Assembly: GCF_023277745.1 (NCBI RefSeq)
Contig: NZ_CP086322.1
Coordinates: 7,192,001 to 7,256,000 of the forward strand
Reading direction: 5' to 3'
Source: Streptomyces halobius
GTDB taxonomy: Bacteria > Actinomycetota > Actinomycetes > Streptomycetales > Streptomycetaceae
Length of the DNA: 64,000 bases
A program made the position numbers and the translations under genes. How positions within the stretch are numbered: the stretch's first letter is position 1; the number at the start of each line of letters is the position of its first letter. The notes beneath the pieces were generated by a model. It did no database searches. It was not told where the DNA came from and was given only the letters and a program-made list of their open reading frames with translations. Below are positions 26,949 to 35,599 of the stretch, in pieces.

Positions 26949-27599
26949 GTGAGTGCCGCACCCCAGCCCCGTACCGACGCCGAGCGCCCCGACCAGGCCG
27001 CCGCACCCCGCGGCGCCAGGCGCAGCCTCGCCTTCGCGCTGCTGGCCGGTGCGGCCGGCGCCGGCCTCGCGCTGCTCGCCGCCGGCCGCACCTGGGCCGA
27101 GGGCACCGCGGTCCTCGCCCAGGGCGCGCTGCCGCGCAGCGTGACCGGCGGCGATGTGACGGGTGTGCCCGGCGCGCTCGCCGTCGTCGGCCTGGCCGCG
27201 CTGGTCGCCGTCTTCGCGGTACGCCGGGCCGGCCGGATCGCGGTCGCCGCGCTGCTCGCGCTCAGCGGCCTGGGCATCATCGTCGCCGCGGTGCTCGGCA
27301 ACGCCGACACCTCGGCGCTGCGCGAGAAGGCACAGGCCGCGGTCGGTCTGTCCGGCACCGATGTGCATCACGTCACGCACACCGTCTGGCCCTGGGTGGC
27401 CGTGGCCGGTGGCGTGCTGCTGCTGATCGCCGGACTGCTCGCACTGCTCCATGGCCGTCACTGGCCTGCTATGTCGGGCAAATACGAGCGCACGCCGGGC
27501 GGCGCCCGTGGCCCGCGGCGTGCCGCGGCCCCGCCGGACCTGGACCGCCCGGAGGAGATCTGGAAGTCCCTGGACCGCGGTGAGGACCCGACCCGGTAA
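26949..27599 (+). CDS. Trp-operon-associated membrane protein (TIGR02234)
   Basis: A 216-residue membrane protein with four predicted helices (LAFALLAGAAGAGLALLAAG, ALAVVGLAALVAVFAV, VAALLALSGLGIIVAAVLG, WVAVAGGVLLLIAGLLALL) and a polar C-terminal tail with KSLDRGEDPTR. The position between trpE and trpC and the helix pattern match the conserved actinobacterial Trp-region protein TIGR02234 (Trp_oprn_chp). Role unknown. GTG 26949 is 7 nt after GATAGT (26936-26941), a leaderless pattern; an in-frame GTG at 26940 is less likely. Confidence 0.87.
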   Translation: MSAAPQPRTDAERPDQAAAPRGARRSLAFALLAGAAGAGLALLAAGRTWAEGTAVLAQGALPRSVTGGDVTGVPGALAVVGLAALVAVFAVRRAGRIAVAALLALSGLGIIVAAVLGNADTSALREKAQAAVGLSGTDVHHVTHTVWPWVAVAGGVLLLIAGLLALLHGRHWPAMSGKYERTPGGARGPRRAAAPPDLDRPEEIWKSLDRGEDPTR

Positions 27600-27683
27600 T
27601 CGGGCCGCCCCCGGCATCGGTGACAATGGTCGACGAGGATCAAGCGCGCGGACCCCGGCGCGAGAGAGCAACGAGGAGCACTC

Positions 27684-27929
27684 ATGTCGAGCAGTGGCCA
27701 CGGACACACCCCCGCCGCCTGGACCGGCGTCATCATCTCGTTCATCGGTTTCTGTGTCGCCGGTGTCTTCACCGTGATGGCGAATGTGCCCGGTTTCTGG
27801 GCCGGCGTCGTCCTGATCGGACTCGGTGCCGTGGTCGGTGGCCTGATGCGCGCGGCCGGCATGGGCCAGTCCCCGAAGCGCTCCGTGCAGCCCCGCCCCC
27901 AGGCGAAGGCCCAACTGCAGGAGGGCTGA
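27684..27929 (+). CDS. Small HGH-motif two-helix membrane protein
   Basis: An 81-residue protein with ribosome site GAGGAG 6 nt before ATG 27684. It opens SSSGHGHTPAAWTGVIIS, with two membrane helices (WTGVIISFIGFCVAGVFTVM and FWAGVVLIGLGAVVGGLM), then a basic tail. Small proteins with HGxxPAAWT starts recur beside trp genes in actinobacteria. Histidines near the membrane could bind metal, but this is only an inference. It follows the TIGR02234 gene by 84 nt and may be co-transcribed. Confidence 0.85.
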   Translation: MSSSGHGHTPAAWTGVIISFIGFCVAGVFTVMANVPGFWAGVVLIGLGAVVGGLMRAAGMGQSPKRSVQPRPQAKAQLQEG

Positions 27930-27979
27930 CCCCCGCCCCGGCGGCGCCACGCCCCGCACCACCCGGCACCCCTGACGAA

Positions 27980-28065
27980 GGCGCCGCTTCCCGGCCGTAC
28001 GCACCCGTGGTGCGTGCCTGTCCGCCATCCGTGACCACCCCGCACGGCGGCCGGGAAGCGGCGCC
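27980..28065. terminator. 18-bp perfect inverted repeat, probable transcript end
   Basis: GGCGCCGCTTCCCGGCCG (27980-27997) pairs perfectly with 28048-28065; the 50-nt loop holds a small GCACC-CGT-GGTGC hairpin (28001-28013). It lies 50 nt after the 27684 gene. The long loop is unusual for a terminator, and the element could also be a structured RNA or mobile-repeat relic. Confidence 0.5.
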
Positions 28066-28093
28066 GATTGTGTGTACGTAGCCTGTAGGGCGG

Positions 28094-28175
28094 CCAGCCC
28101 AGGCGCCTGACGCGCGTCCCTGGCCGATACGGCGGACCAGCCCAGGCGCCGTTGCGCGTGGCTGGCCCGTACGGC
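28094..28175. repeat. Imperfect 40-bp direct repeat pair
   Basis: Copies at 28094-28133 and 28137-28175 share CCAGCCCAGGCGCC, then a diverged centre, then TACGGC. The array lies just upstream of the DUF2752 leaderless promoter. No function seen. Confidence 0.55.
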
Positions 28176-28220
28176 CCCCACCAGAGGTGCCCCAGCGCGT
28201 ACCGCAGCACAATCGGCAAC

Positions 28221-28676
28221 GTGACCGACCCCGCGGCCCAGTCCCGGCCGACAGCCCGGCCCGATGCCCCGCAGGTGGCCCCCCTTCGTCGGCTGGCGGC
28301 GCCCCTTGGCACGCTCGCCGCCGTCACCGCCGCCTTCGCCTACGTGGGCGCCGTCGACCCCAACGAGCCCGGTCATTACCCCGTCTGCCCGCTGCTGCAC
28401 CTCACCGGCATCTACTGCCCGGCCTGCGGCGGCCTGCGCAGCGCACACGCCATCGCGCACGGCGACCTCGGTGCGGCACTGGGCGCCAATGCCCTGGCGG
28501 TGGCCGGCTACGCCGCCTTCGCGTTGTTCTGGCTCGTCTGGCTGGGCCGGGCAGCGCGCGGACTCCGTACGGCGGGCCCGCAGCCACGCACCGTCCACTG
28601 GTGGACGGTGGCCGGCCTGCTGCTGGCCTTCACGGTCGTCCGCAACCTCCCCTTCGGCACCGTCCTGAGCCCATGA
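28221..28676 (+). CDS. DUF2752 family membrane protein
   Basis: A 151-residue membrane protein with the DUF2752 core CPLLHLTGIYCPACGGLR, where three cysteines lie at the membrane border. Helices are predicted on both sides (LGTLAAVTAAFAYVGAV, AGYAAFALFWLVWLG and VAGLLLAFTVVRNLPFG). Function unknown; the cysteines suggest metal or redox chemistry. GTG 28221 is 7 nt after CACAAT (28208-28213), a leaderless pattern. It lies 216 bp before trpC. Confidence 0.85.
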   Translation: MTDPAAQSRPTARPDAPQVAPLRRLAAPLGTLAAVTAAFAYVGAVDPNEPGHYPVCPLLHLTGIYCPACGGLRSAHAIAHGDLGAALGANALAVAGYAAFALFWLVWLGRAARGLRTAGPQPRTVHWWTVAGLLLAFTVVRNLPFGTVLSP

Positions 28677-28810
28677 CCGGCAGAGGACGGCGACTCATCG
28701 GGCGTCCCCCACCTCTCCGCCCGCCACCGTACAAACCCCCACCAACTGTGGAGAAGTCCAGGTGGTGGGACCGCGGTCAACCGGATGCGAGACCTGTGCC
28801 CCATGACGGA

Positions 28811-28816
28811 TACCAT
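28811..28816 (+). promoter_or_regulatory. Candidate -10 box for trpC
   Basis: TACCAT fits the TAnnnT consensus and would start transcription about 70 nt before trpC GTG. No good -35 was found 16-19 nt upstream, so it may depend on an activator or on growth-phase signals. Confidence 0.35.
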
Positions 28817-28892
28817 CGGAGTGCCTGCTGGGACGGCCTTTCGCCCCATGGGCCACTGTCCACCTCCACCGTTCTAGAAGGAGGCCGCTCGC

Positions 28893-29702
28893 GTGAGTGT
28901 GCTCGACGAGATCATCGACGGAGTCCGCGCCGACCTCGCCGAGCGGCAGGCACGCGTCAGCCTCGACGAGCTCAAGGAGCGTGCCCAGAAGGCACGCCCG
29001 GCCAGGGACGGCGTGGCGGCCCTCAAGGGCGAGAACGTCACGGTGATCTGCGAGGTGAAGCGCTCCAGCCCGTCCAAGGGCGCGCTGGCCGCGATCGCCG
29101 ACCCCGCCGGGCTCGCCGCCGACTACGAGGCGGGCGGCGCGGCGTGCATCTCCGTGCTCACCGAGCAGCGCCGGTTCGGCGGCTCGCTGGCCGACCTGGA
29201 GGCGGTGCGCGCCCGGGTCGACATCCCCGTCCTGCGCAAGGACTTCATCGTCACCGCCTACCAGCTGTGGGAGGCCCGTGCCTACGGCGCCGATCTGGTG
29301 CTGCTGATCGTCGCCGCGCTGGAGCAGGAGGCGCTGGTCTCGCTGATCGAGCGGGCCGAGTCGATCGGGCTGACGCCGCTGGTCGAGGTGCATGACGAGG
29401 AGGAGGTCGCGCGGGCCGTGGACGCCGGCGCGCGGATCATCGGCGTCAACGCCCGCAATCTGAAGACCCTGGAGGTCGACCGGGGCAACTTCGCCCGGGT
29501 CGCCCCCGAGATCCCGGACCATATCGTCAAGATCGCCGAGTCCGGGGTGCGCGGTCCGCACGATCTGATCGCCTACGCCAACGACGGCGCGGACACCGTC
29601 CTCGTCGGCGAATCCCTGGTCACCGGCAAGGACCCCAAGACCGCGGTCGCCGACCTGGTCGCCGCGGGGTCCCACCCGGCGATCCGCCACGGCCGGTCCT
29701 GA
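28893..29702 (+). CDS. trpC: Indole-3-glycerol phosphate synthase
   Basis: Closes the indole ring from CdRP. 269 aa, monofunctional (no TrpF fusion). It shows [13 protein letters not shown] (catalytic Glu/Lys), [52 protein letters not shown] and VAESGVRG-like [12 protein letters not shown]. The start GTG 28893 follows AAGGAGG by 8 nt. In Streptomyces this gene heads the trpC-trpM-trpB-trpA unit, known to respond to growth rate rather than to Trp repression. Confidence 0.97.
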   Translation: MSVLDEIIDGVRADLAERQARVSLDELKERAQKARPARDGVAALKGENVTVICEVKRSSPSKGALAAIADPAGLAADYEAGGAACISVLTEQRRFGGSLADLEAVRARVDIPVLRKDFIVTAYQLWEARAYGADLVLLIVAALEQEALVSLIERAESIGLTPLVEVHDEEEVARAVDAGARIIGVNARNLKTLEVDRGNFARVAPEIPDHIVKIAESGVRGPHDLIAYANDGADTVLVGESLVTGKDPKTAVADLVAAGSHPAIRHGRS

Positions 29703-29725
29703 GCGCCGGAACGGAACCCACCGAC

Positions 29726-30019
29726 ATGACCGCCACCGACGCCAGGCTCCGCCGCCCGGCCGCCCGGGGACCACACCCGGGCCCGGCCGGTGCGCGCGCC
29801 GCGTCGGGGGCCGTCCGCGTCCCGTGTCCGGCACTGGTCCGCGGTTTCCCGCCCGTCTCCCACCACCGCCCCGAGCCGAGGCGCTGCGCGCTGCCCCCAT
29901 GGCATCGTGGCTGCCGGGCCCCCGCGCGTCGGGTGCACGGACGCCGGGTCAGGTACCACATCGGCTCCGAGCCGGGACAGATCAACGGCATGCGATGGCG
30001 ACCGGAGCACGCGCGCTGA
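29726..30019 (+). CDS. trpM: TrpM-like small modulator of tryptophan synthesis
   Basis: A 97-residue Arg/Pro-rich ORF between trpC and trpB, at the place of trpM (also called trpX), a small protein shown in S. coelicolor to modulate Trp synthesis and development. It is longer than the ~63-aa S. coelicolor protein, but no internal ATG/GTG exists before the conserved-looking part CRAPARRVHGRRVRY then EPGQINGMRW. Trp residues are at 59 and 91. The ribosome site (GGAACGGAA) is weak. Codon use is less biased than in neighbours. Assignment rests on position, composition and my memory of the motif. Confidence 0.6.
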   Translation: MTATDARLRRPAARGPHPGPAGARAASGAVRVPCPALVRGFPPVSHHRPEPRRCALPPWHRGCRAPARRVHGRRVRYHIGSEPGQINGMRWRPEHAR

Positions 30020-30136
30020 CGCCTCGCCGACGCACCACTGACGTTCCGTCCCCACGCCGGACCGGCCACCGCCCGTCTCCACGCCGGCGGCGCCGTCCCC
30101 GGGCCGTGGCAGCGACTCCGCGCGGCGCGCGACGCA

Positions 30137-30142
30137 TACCGT
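30137..30142 (+). promoter_or_regulatory. Candidate -10 box for trpBA
   Basis: TACCGT fits TAnnnT and lies 65 nt before trpB. The leader contains a small CCGGA-CT-TCCGG hairpin (30163-30174). It could give trpBA its own promoter besides read-through from trpC. Confidence 0.3.
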
Positions 30143-30207
30143 GATCCTCCATCCCGACATAACCGGACTTCCGGGGCGACTTCCGTCCCGGCCTAGGAGT
30201 GCGTCAG

Positions 30208-31488
30208 ATGTCCTCCGAATTCTTCGTTCCCGACCCCGAGGGACGCGTGCCGAGCCCCACGGGCTATTTCGGCGCCTTCGGCGGCAAGTTCATCCCCGAG
30301 GCGCTGGTCGCCGCGGTCGACGAGGTAGCCGCCGAGTACGAGAAGGCCAAGGCGGACCCCGCGTTCGCGGCCGAGCTCGACGAACTGCTGGTCAACTACA
30401 CCGGGCGCCCCAGCGCGCTCACCGAGGTGCCCCGGTTCGCCGAACAGGCGGGCGGTGCCCGGGTGTTCCTCAAGCGCGAGGACCTCAACCACACCGGTTC
30501 CCACAAGATCAACAACGTGCTGGGTCAGGCGCTGCTCACCAAGCGGATGGGCAAGACCCGGGTCATCGCGGAGACCGGCGCCGGCCAGCACGGCGTCGCC
30601 ACCGCCACCGCCTGCGCCCTGTTCGGCCTCGAATGCACCATCTACATGGGCGAGATCGACACCCGGCGCCAGGCGCTCAACGTCGCCCGGATGCGGATGC
30701 TCGGCGCCGAGGTCATCGCCGTGAAGTCCGGCAGCCGGACCCTCAAGGACGCCATCAACGAGGCGTTCCGGGACTGGGTCGCCAACGTCGACCGCACCCA
30801 CTACCTCTTCGGCACCGTCGCCGGGCCGCACCCCTTCCCGGCGCTGGTCCGTGACTTCCACCGGGTGATCGGCGTCGAGGCCCGGCGGCAGATCCTGGAG
30901 CGCGCGGGGCGTCTGCCGGACGCCGCCCTCGCCTGCGTCGGCGGCGGCTCCAACGCCATCGGCCTGTTCCACGCCTTCCTCGGGGACGACTCCGTCCGCC
31001 TGATCGGCTGCGAGCCGGGCGGGCACGGCGTCGAGACCGGCGAGCACGCCGCCACCCTCACCGAGGGCAGCCCCGGCATCCTGCACGGCTCGCGCAGCTA
31101 CGTCCTCCAGGACGAGGACGGCCAGATCACCGAGCCGTACTCGATCTCGGCCGGCCTGGACTACCCCGGCATCGGCCCGGAACACGCCTACCTCAAGGAC
31201 ACCGGCCGCGCCGAGTACCGCGCGGTCACCGATGACGCCGCGATGCAGGCGCTGCGGCTGCTGTCGCGGACCGAGGGCGTCATCCCGGCGATCGAGAGCG
31301 CGCACGCGCTGGCCGGCGCGCTGGAGCTGGGCCGCGAGCTGGGCCCGGAGGGCCTGCTGCTGGTGAACCTCTCCGGCCGCGGCGACAAGGACATGGACAC
31401 CGCCGCCCGCTACTTCGGGCTGTACGACGACAGGGACGGCGCGGATGTCAACGGCGCGGTCCAGCCCACGGGCGAGGGGGAGAAGTGA
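30208..31488 (+). CDS. trpB: Tryptophan synthase beta chain
   Basis: A PLP enzyme joining indole (channelled from TrpA) and serine. 426 aa. It shows [31 protein letters not shown] with the PLP lysine at residue 100, [17 protein letters not shown] with the catalytic Glu, and the phosphate loop [12 protein letters not shown] 30208 is preferred because AGGAG (30195-30199) is 8 nt upstream; GTG 30199 would overlap it. It overlaps trpA (TGATG). Confidence 0.98.
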   Translation: MSSEFFVPDPEGRVPSPTGYFGAFGGKFIPEALVAAVDEVAAEYEKAKADPAFAAELDELLVNYTGRPSALTEVPRFAEQAGGARVFLKREDLNHTGSHKINNVLGQALLTKRMGKTRVIAETGAGQHGVATATACALFGLECTIYMGEIDTRRQALNVARMRMLGAEVIAVKSGSRTLKDAINEAFRDWVANVDRTHYLFGTVAGPHPFPALVRDFHRVIGVEARRQILERAGRLPDAALACVGGGSNAIGLFHAFLGDDSVRLIGCEPGGHGVETGEHAATLTEGSPGILHGSRSYVLQDEDGQITEPYSISAGLDYPGIGPEHAYLKDTGRAEYRAVTDDAAMQALRLLSRTEGVIPAIESAHALAGALELGRELGPEGLLLVNLSGRGDKDMDTAARYFGLYDDRDGADVNGAVQPTGEGEK

Positions 31489-32303
31489 TGGCGGGCAATC
31501 TGGAACTGCTGAATTCCGTGCTGGCCCAGGCCCGTGCGGAGAACCGTGCCGCGCTCGTCGGCTACCTCCCGGCCGGTTTCCCGACCGTGGACGGCGGCGT
31601 CGAGGCGATGGTGTCGATGCTGGACGGCGGCTGCGACATCGTCGAGGTGGGGCTGCCGCACAGCGACCCGGTCCTGGACGGCCCGGTGATCCAGACCGCC
31701 GACGACATCGCGTTGCGCGGCGGGGTGAAGATCGTCGATGTGATCCGTACGGTCCGCGAGGTGCACACCGCCACCGGGGCGCCGGTGCTGTGCATGACGT
31801 ACTGGAACCCCGTCGACCGCTACGGCGTCGAGCGGTTCGCGGCCGATCTGGCCGAGGCGGGCGGCGCCGGCTGCATCCTGCCCGACCTGCCGGTCGAGGA
31901 GTCGGAGGTGTGGCGCAAGGCCGCCGAACAGCACGGACTGGCCACCGTCTTCGTGGTCGCGCCGAGCAGCCGGGACGAGCGGCTCGCCAAGATCACCGCG
32001 GCCGGCAGCGGCTTTGTCTACGCCGCGTCGCTGATGGGGGTCACCGGCACCCGTGAGTCGGTCGGCCGGGAGGCGCAGGACCTGGTGACCCGTACCCGCG
32101 CCATCACCGACTTGCCGGTGTGCGTGGGGCTCGGTGTCTCCAACGCCGAACAGGCCGCCGAGGTGGCCCGGTTCGCGGACGGCGTGATCGTCGGCTCGGC
32201 GTTCGTCAAACGGCTGCTGGCGGAGGACGACGCGGAGGCCGGGATCGCCGGGGTCCGCGCCCTGGCGGGCCGGCTGGCCGAGGGCGTACGCAGGCGCGCG
32301 TAG
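31488..32303 (+). CDS. trpA: Tryptophan synthase alpha chain
   Basis: Cleaves indole-glycerol phosphate to indole and glyceraldehyde 3-phosphate. 271 aa barrel with YLPAGFPTVDGGVEA, the catalytic Glu in CDIVEVGLPHSDPVLDGPVIQ, the catalytic Asp in GCILPDLPVEESEVW, and GLGVSNAEQAAEVARFADGV with GSAFV for phosphate binding. ATG 31488 overlaps the trpB stop; GTG 31485 is an in-frame alternative. It is the last gene before a strong terminator. Confidence 0.98.
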   Translation: MAGNLELLNSVLAQARAENRAALVGYLPAGFPTVDGGVEAMVSMLDGGCDIVEVGLPHSDPVLDGPVIQTADDIALRGGVKIVDVIRTVREVHTATGAPVLCMTYWNPVDRYGVERFAADLAEAGGAGCILPDLPVEESEVWRKAAEQHGLATVFVVAPSSRDERLAKITAAGSGFVYAASLMGVTGTRESVGREAQDLVTRTRAITDLPVCVGLGVSNAEQAAEVARFADGVIVGSAFVKRLLAEDDAEAGIAGVRALAGRLAEGVRRRA

Positions 32304-32388
32304 GCGGGATCCGGCGGCGGCCCGCGCCACGGGCACCGTCCCCGAGAGGGCGATACGGACACCGTCCCTCGAAAGGGCGAACATCGGT

Positions 32389-32416
32389 GCGGAGGGGTGT
32401 GAGGGCACCCCTCCGC
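32389..32416 (+). terminator. trp operon terminator
   Basis: GCGGAGGGGTG (32389-32399) and CACCCCTCCGC (32406-32416) form a perfect 11-bp stem with a TGAGGG loop, followed by TTCGTTG. It lies 86 nt after trpA. Two 26-bp imperfect direct repeats (ACCGTCCC...GAAAGGGCGA type) fill 32334-32382 before it. Confidence 0.8.
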
Positions 32417-32432
32417 TTCGTTGTCCAGGGGC

Positions 32433-33389
32433 ATGAGCCAGAAGAACCATGACGGAAAGAGCAGCGCCCGCGCGCGGCTGCAGGCACAGCGTGAGAAGGA
32501 GAAGGCGCGAGCCCGGCGCCGCCGTCAGGCGATCGTCGCCGGGGCGGTGGTCGCGGCGCTGGCGGCCTCCGGCGGCATCGCCGTCCTGGTGGCGTCCGGC
32601 GGGGGCGGCGACACCGACAGCAGCGCGAAGGTGGTGGTACCGAAGGAGGCCAGCGGCGGCGACAAACCCGCCGTCCCGGTGGGCGCGGGCGACGCCCCGT
32701 CCACCCTCACGGTGTGGGAGGACTTCCGCTGCCCCGCCTGCCAGCAGTTCGAGACCGGCTTCCGGTCGGCGATCAAGGAGCTGGTGGATTCCGGCCAGCT
32801 CAAGACCGAGTACCACCTTGTGACGATCATCGACGGCAACATGGGCGGCCAGGGCTCCCGTAACGCCGCCAACGCCGCGCTCTGCGCCCAGGACGCCCGC
32901 AAGTTCCGCGAATACCACGACGTACTCTTCGCGCACCAGCCGCCCGAGCAGCAGGACAAGTTCGGCGACAAGCAGTACCTCCTCCAACTCGCGGGCAAGG
33001 TCAAGGGATTGGTGACCGACACGTTCACCAAGTGCGTCAACGACGGCACGTACGACGGCTTCGTGGCGAAGTCCAACACCGCCTTCAGCAAGTCCGGATT
33101 CAGTGGCACGCCGACCGTGCTGCTCAACGGCAAGGACCTGTCGACGGTGAAGGGCGGGCAGATCACCCCGTCGGAGTTCAAGAAGATGGTGCGGGACGCC
33201 AACAAGGGGAAGCAGCCGGGGAAGCCGGCGAGCCCCGCTCCGGGCAAGCCGGGGAGTCCGGAGAAGCCGGAGAAGTCGGGGAACGCCGCTTCGGCGGAGC
33301 CGGTGAATCCGGAGCGCCCGGGCAGTCCGGGGGACTCCGCCGCGGTGCCGCCGGGGAATCCGGCCGGGTCGGCCGCGCCCTCCTCGTAG
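32433..33389 (+). CDS. Membrane-anchored DsbA-like thioredoxin-fold protein
   Basis: 318 aa. A basic, coiled-coil-prone start (KARARRRRQ) leads to one membrane helix (AIVAGAVVAALAASGGIAVLV, residues 36-56), then an extracytoplasmic DsbA/thioredoxin fold with the CPAC active site in VWEDFRCPACQQFETGF and the cis-Pro loop SGTPTVLLNG. The last ~75 residues are a Pro/Gly/Lys/Ser-rich tail with KPG/PEKP repeats, likely a wall linker. It probably acts in disulfide or redox chemistry outside the membrane. ATG 32433 was chosen over TTG 32421. Confidence 0.88.
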   Translation: MSQKNHDGKSSARARLQAQREKEKARARRRRQAIVAGAVVAALAASGGIAVLVASGGGGDTDSSAKVVVPKEASGGDKPAVPVGAGDAPSTLTVWEDFRCPACQQFETGFRSAIKELVDSGQLKTEYHLVTIIDGNMGGQGSRNAANAALCAQDARKFREYHDVLFAHQPPEQQDKFGDKQYLLQLAGKVKGLVTDTFTKCVNDGTYDGFVAKSNTAFSKSGFSGTPTVLLNGKDLSTVKGGQITPSEFKKMVRDANKGKQPGKPASPAPGKPGSPEKPEKSGNAASAEPVNPERPGSPGDSAAVPPGNPAGSAAPSS

Positions 33390-33526
33390 TGCCCTCCTCG
33401 TCGACGGACGAGCCGCCCGATGACCCGGATGCGCGGTCTCATGGCATACGGGAGCGGGGTCGTTACTGAGCCGTTGCCGGGCGGGTTGTCGCCGACCGCG
33501 CCCGGCACGGTAGCGTCGGTCCTGCC

Positions 33527-34645
33527 ATGGACCTCGCATTCATTCCCAGCCCGTCGACCGGTGTCGTCCATCTCGGCCCGATCCCGCTGCGCGGCTACGC
33601 ATTCTGCATCATCATCGGCGTCTTCGTCGCCGTCTGGCTCGGCAACAAGCGCTGGATCCAGCGCGGCGGCCGCTCCGGAACCGTCGCGGACATCGCCGTA
33701 TGGGCCGTGCCCTTCGGGCTCGTCGGCGGACGCCTCTACCACGTCGTCACGACGTACCAGCCGTACTTCGGCAAGGACGGCCACCCGCTCGACGCCCTCA
33801 AGGTCTGGGAGGGCGGCCTCGGCATCTGGGGCGCGGTCGCGCTCGGCGCGGTGGGCGCCTGGATCGGCTGCCGCCGGCGCGGTATCCCGCTCCCCGCGTA
33901 CGCGGACGCGCTGGCGCCCGGCCTGGCCCTGGGGCAGGCGATCGGCCGCTGGGGCAACTGGTTCAACCAGGAGCTCTACGGCCGTGCGACCGATGTGCCG
34001 TGGGCGCTGGAGATCAGCTCCGACCCGGCCATCGGACGGGTCGCCGGCACCTACCACCCGACGTTCCTCTACGAGTCCCTGTGGGTCATCGGCGTCGCGG
34101 TGGTGGTGATCTGGGCCGACAAGCGCTTCACGATGGGCCACGGCCGGGCCTTCGCGCTCTACGTCGCCGCGTACTGCGCGGGCCGCGCGTGGATCGAGTA
34201 CATGCGGATCGACACGGCGAACCACATCCTGGGCCTGCGGCTGAACGTCTGGACCTCGATGATCGTCTTCGTGCTGGCCGTCGCCTACCTGGTGATCTCC
34301 GCGAAGAAGCGGCCGGGCCGGGAAGCGGTCGTGGAGCCGGCGCAGGTCGCGGTGGCCGAGGGCGCGGCGGCGGCCGGTGACGGCGGTGACGCGGCGGGCA
34401 GCGGTGCGTCCACTGCCGACACGTCCTCCGGCGAGAAGGTCTCGGTCGAGAAGGCGGCGGACGCGGAGTCCGGGCCCGACGGCGAGGGCGAGGCCGACGC
34501 GAAGCCCGATGCGGAGGCCGAGGCGAAGGCGGCTACCGAGGCTGAGAACAAGTCCGAGGCCAAGACAGAGGCCGAGGAGTCCCCGGGTGCCGGGGACGGC
34601 GACGCCGCCGAGGCCGCCGGGAGCGGCAGCACCAAGAAGTCCTGA
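33527..34645 (+). CDS. lgt: Prolipoprotein diacylglyceryl transferase
   Basis: Moves diacylglycerol to the lipobox Cys of prolipoproteins at the cell membrane. It has 372 aa with seven hydrophobic segments up to about residue 268 and the signature GRWGNWFNQELYG (catalytic/binding region), plus RGYAFCIIIGVFVAVWLG and GGRLYHVVT. The C-terminal ~100 residues are an Ala/Glu/Lys/Asp-rich acidic tail beyond the normal enzyme, ending STKKS. TAGCGT (33511-33516) with TTGTCG (33486-33491) forms a promoter only 10 nt before ATG, so the leader is about 3 nt. Confidence 0.96.
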   Translation: MDLAFIPSPSTGVVHLGPIPLRGYAFCIIIGVFVAVWLGNKRWIQRGGRSGTVADIAVWAVPFGLVGGRLYHVVTTYQPYFGKDGHPLDALKVWEGGLGIWGAVALGAVGAWIGCRRRGIPLPAYADALAPGLALGQAIGRWGNWFNQELYGRATDVPWALEISSDPAIGRVAGTYHPTFLYESLWVIGVAVVVIWADKRFTMGHGRAFALYVAAYCAGRAWIEYMRIDTANHILGLRLNVWTSMIVFVLAVAYLVISAKKRPGREAVVEPAQVAVAEGAAAAGDGGDAAGSGASTADTSSGEKVSVEKAADAESGPDGEGEADAKPDAEAEAKAATEAENKSEAKTEAEESPGAGDGDAAEAAGSGSTKKS

Positions 34646-34667
34646 CGACGTACGCCACCGGCTGACG

Positions 34668-34707
34668 AGCGCCGGGCGGACTCGCCGTGTCGAGCCCGCC
34701 CGGCGCT
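34668..34707. terminator. Bidirectional terminator, lgt / citE-like
   Basis: AGCGCCGGGCGG (34668-34679) pairs with CCGCCCGGCGCT (34696-34707). The loop has its own CTCG/CGAG stem, so the whole is one long near-perfect hairpin. It lies between two convergent genes, 23 nt after lgt and 28 nt from the lyase stop. Confidence 0.8.
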
Positions 34708-34735
34708 TCGCCGTTCCCGGCCGCGGAGCCCGTTC

Positions 34736-35599
34736 TCAGCGGCGCCGGTGCGCCAGGGCCAGGACACGCTGCGCCCCGGCGACCACCGCCGCGTCCACGA
34801 ACCGGCCGTCCGGAAGGGCCTGCGCCCCGGCGTCCGTCGCGGTGGCCTTCATGATCTCCTCCGCCGCCTCGATCTCCTCGGCGACGGGCAGATAGGCCGC
34901 CTCGATGACCGGCAGCTGGCGCGGATGGATCGCCGCCCGCCCCAGGAACCCCAGATCCCGGCCGTGGGCGCAGGACCGGGCCAGCCCGTCCAGATCGCGT
35001 ACGTCCGGGTGGACCGACTGCGGCGGCGGGGCCAGTCCGGCCGCGCGCGCGGCGTTCACGGTCCGGCCGCGCGGCCAGGCCAGCCCCGCCTCGTCCCGCA
35101 GCCCCAGCTCCGCCCGGAGATCGGCCTCGCCGAGCGCGATCCCGCGCACCGCCGGGTGGGCGGTGGCGATGGCGAAGGCGTGCTCGACGCCGAGGGCGGA
35201 TTCGATCAGGGCGTGGAGGGAGGGGAGGGCCGGGAGTCCGGGTGCCGCGGTGGCCCAGTCCGCGGCCCGGTGGATGTCCTGCGGGCCGTGCACCTTGGGC
35301 AGCCGCAGCCCGGCGAGGCCCGGCAGCGGGGCGAGGGTGCGGATCTCGGTGCCGGCGAGCGGGCCGTTCAGGGCGTTGACCCGGACGTGTACCGGTACGG
35401 GGCCGGGCGCCGGGTCGCTCAGCAGCTCGGCGGTGGCGCGCAGCGCGTGCTCCTTGCGGTCCGGGGCGACCGCGTCCTCCAGGTCGATCACGACGGCATC
35501 GGCGCCGCAGCCGAGCGCCCGGGCGACTCTGTCCGGGCGGTCGCCGGGCACATAGAGCCAGGTCAGCGGGGTCGGATCAGGGTCGGCGGGCACGGTCAC
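34736..35599 (-). CDS. HpcH/HpaI (CitE-type) CoA ester lyase
   Basis: 287 aa, CitE-like barrel. The hallmark pieces are LYVPGDRPDRVARAL (CoA/Arg site), VVIDLEDAVAPDRK with the metal-binding Glu/Asp, LRLPKVHGPQD, LIESALGVEHAFAIA (Glu) and IALGEADLRAELGL (metal-binding Glu/Asp). Such stand-alone proteins cleave malyl-, citramalyl- or related 3-hydroxyacyl-CoA esters; the substrate here is unknown. GTG 35599 overlaps the stop of the CoA-transferase gene. Last gene of the six-gene minus-strand operon. Confidence 0.9.
   Translation of the reverse strand: MTVPADPDPTPLTWLYVPGDRPDRVARALGCGADAVVIDLEDAVAPDRKEHALRATAELLSDPAPGPVPVHVRVNALNGPLAGTEIRTLAPLPGLAGLRLPKVHGPQDIHRAADWATAAPGLPALPSLHALIESALGVEHAFAIATAHPAVRGIALGEADLRAELGLRDEAGLAWPRGRTVNAARAAGLAPPPQSVHPDVRDLDGLARSCAHGRDLGFLGRAAIHPRQLPVIEAAYLPVAEEIEAAEEIMKATATDAGAQALPDGRFVDAAVVAGAQRVLALAHRRR

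Noticed and set aside
25014..28598. 1194-codon minus-strand frame across trpE and its neighbours
   Set aside because: It crosses several certain plus-strand genes and intergenic repeats, with no protein-like features.
28747..28892. Trp leader peptide/attenuator before trpC (tandem TGG codons in one frame)
   Set aside because: The frame with TGG-TGG has no stop before trpC and no ribosome site, and no terminator/antiterminator pair was seen.
28877..28892. T-box or other riboswitch before trpC
   Set aside because: No T-box sequence or conserved stem was recognised in the 216-nt leader.
30208..31488. Start of trpB at GTG 30199
   Set aside because: That GTG is part of the AGGAG ribosome site for ATG 30208.
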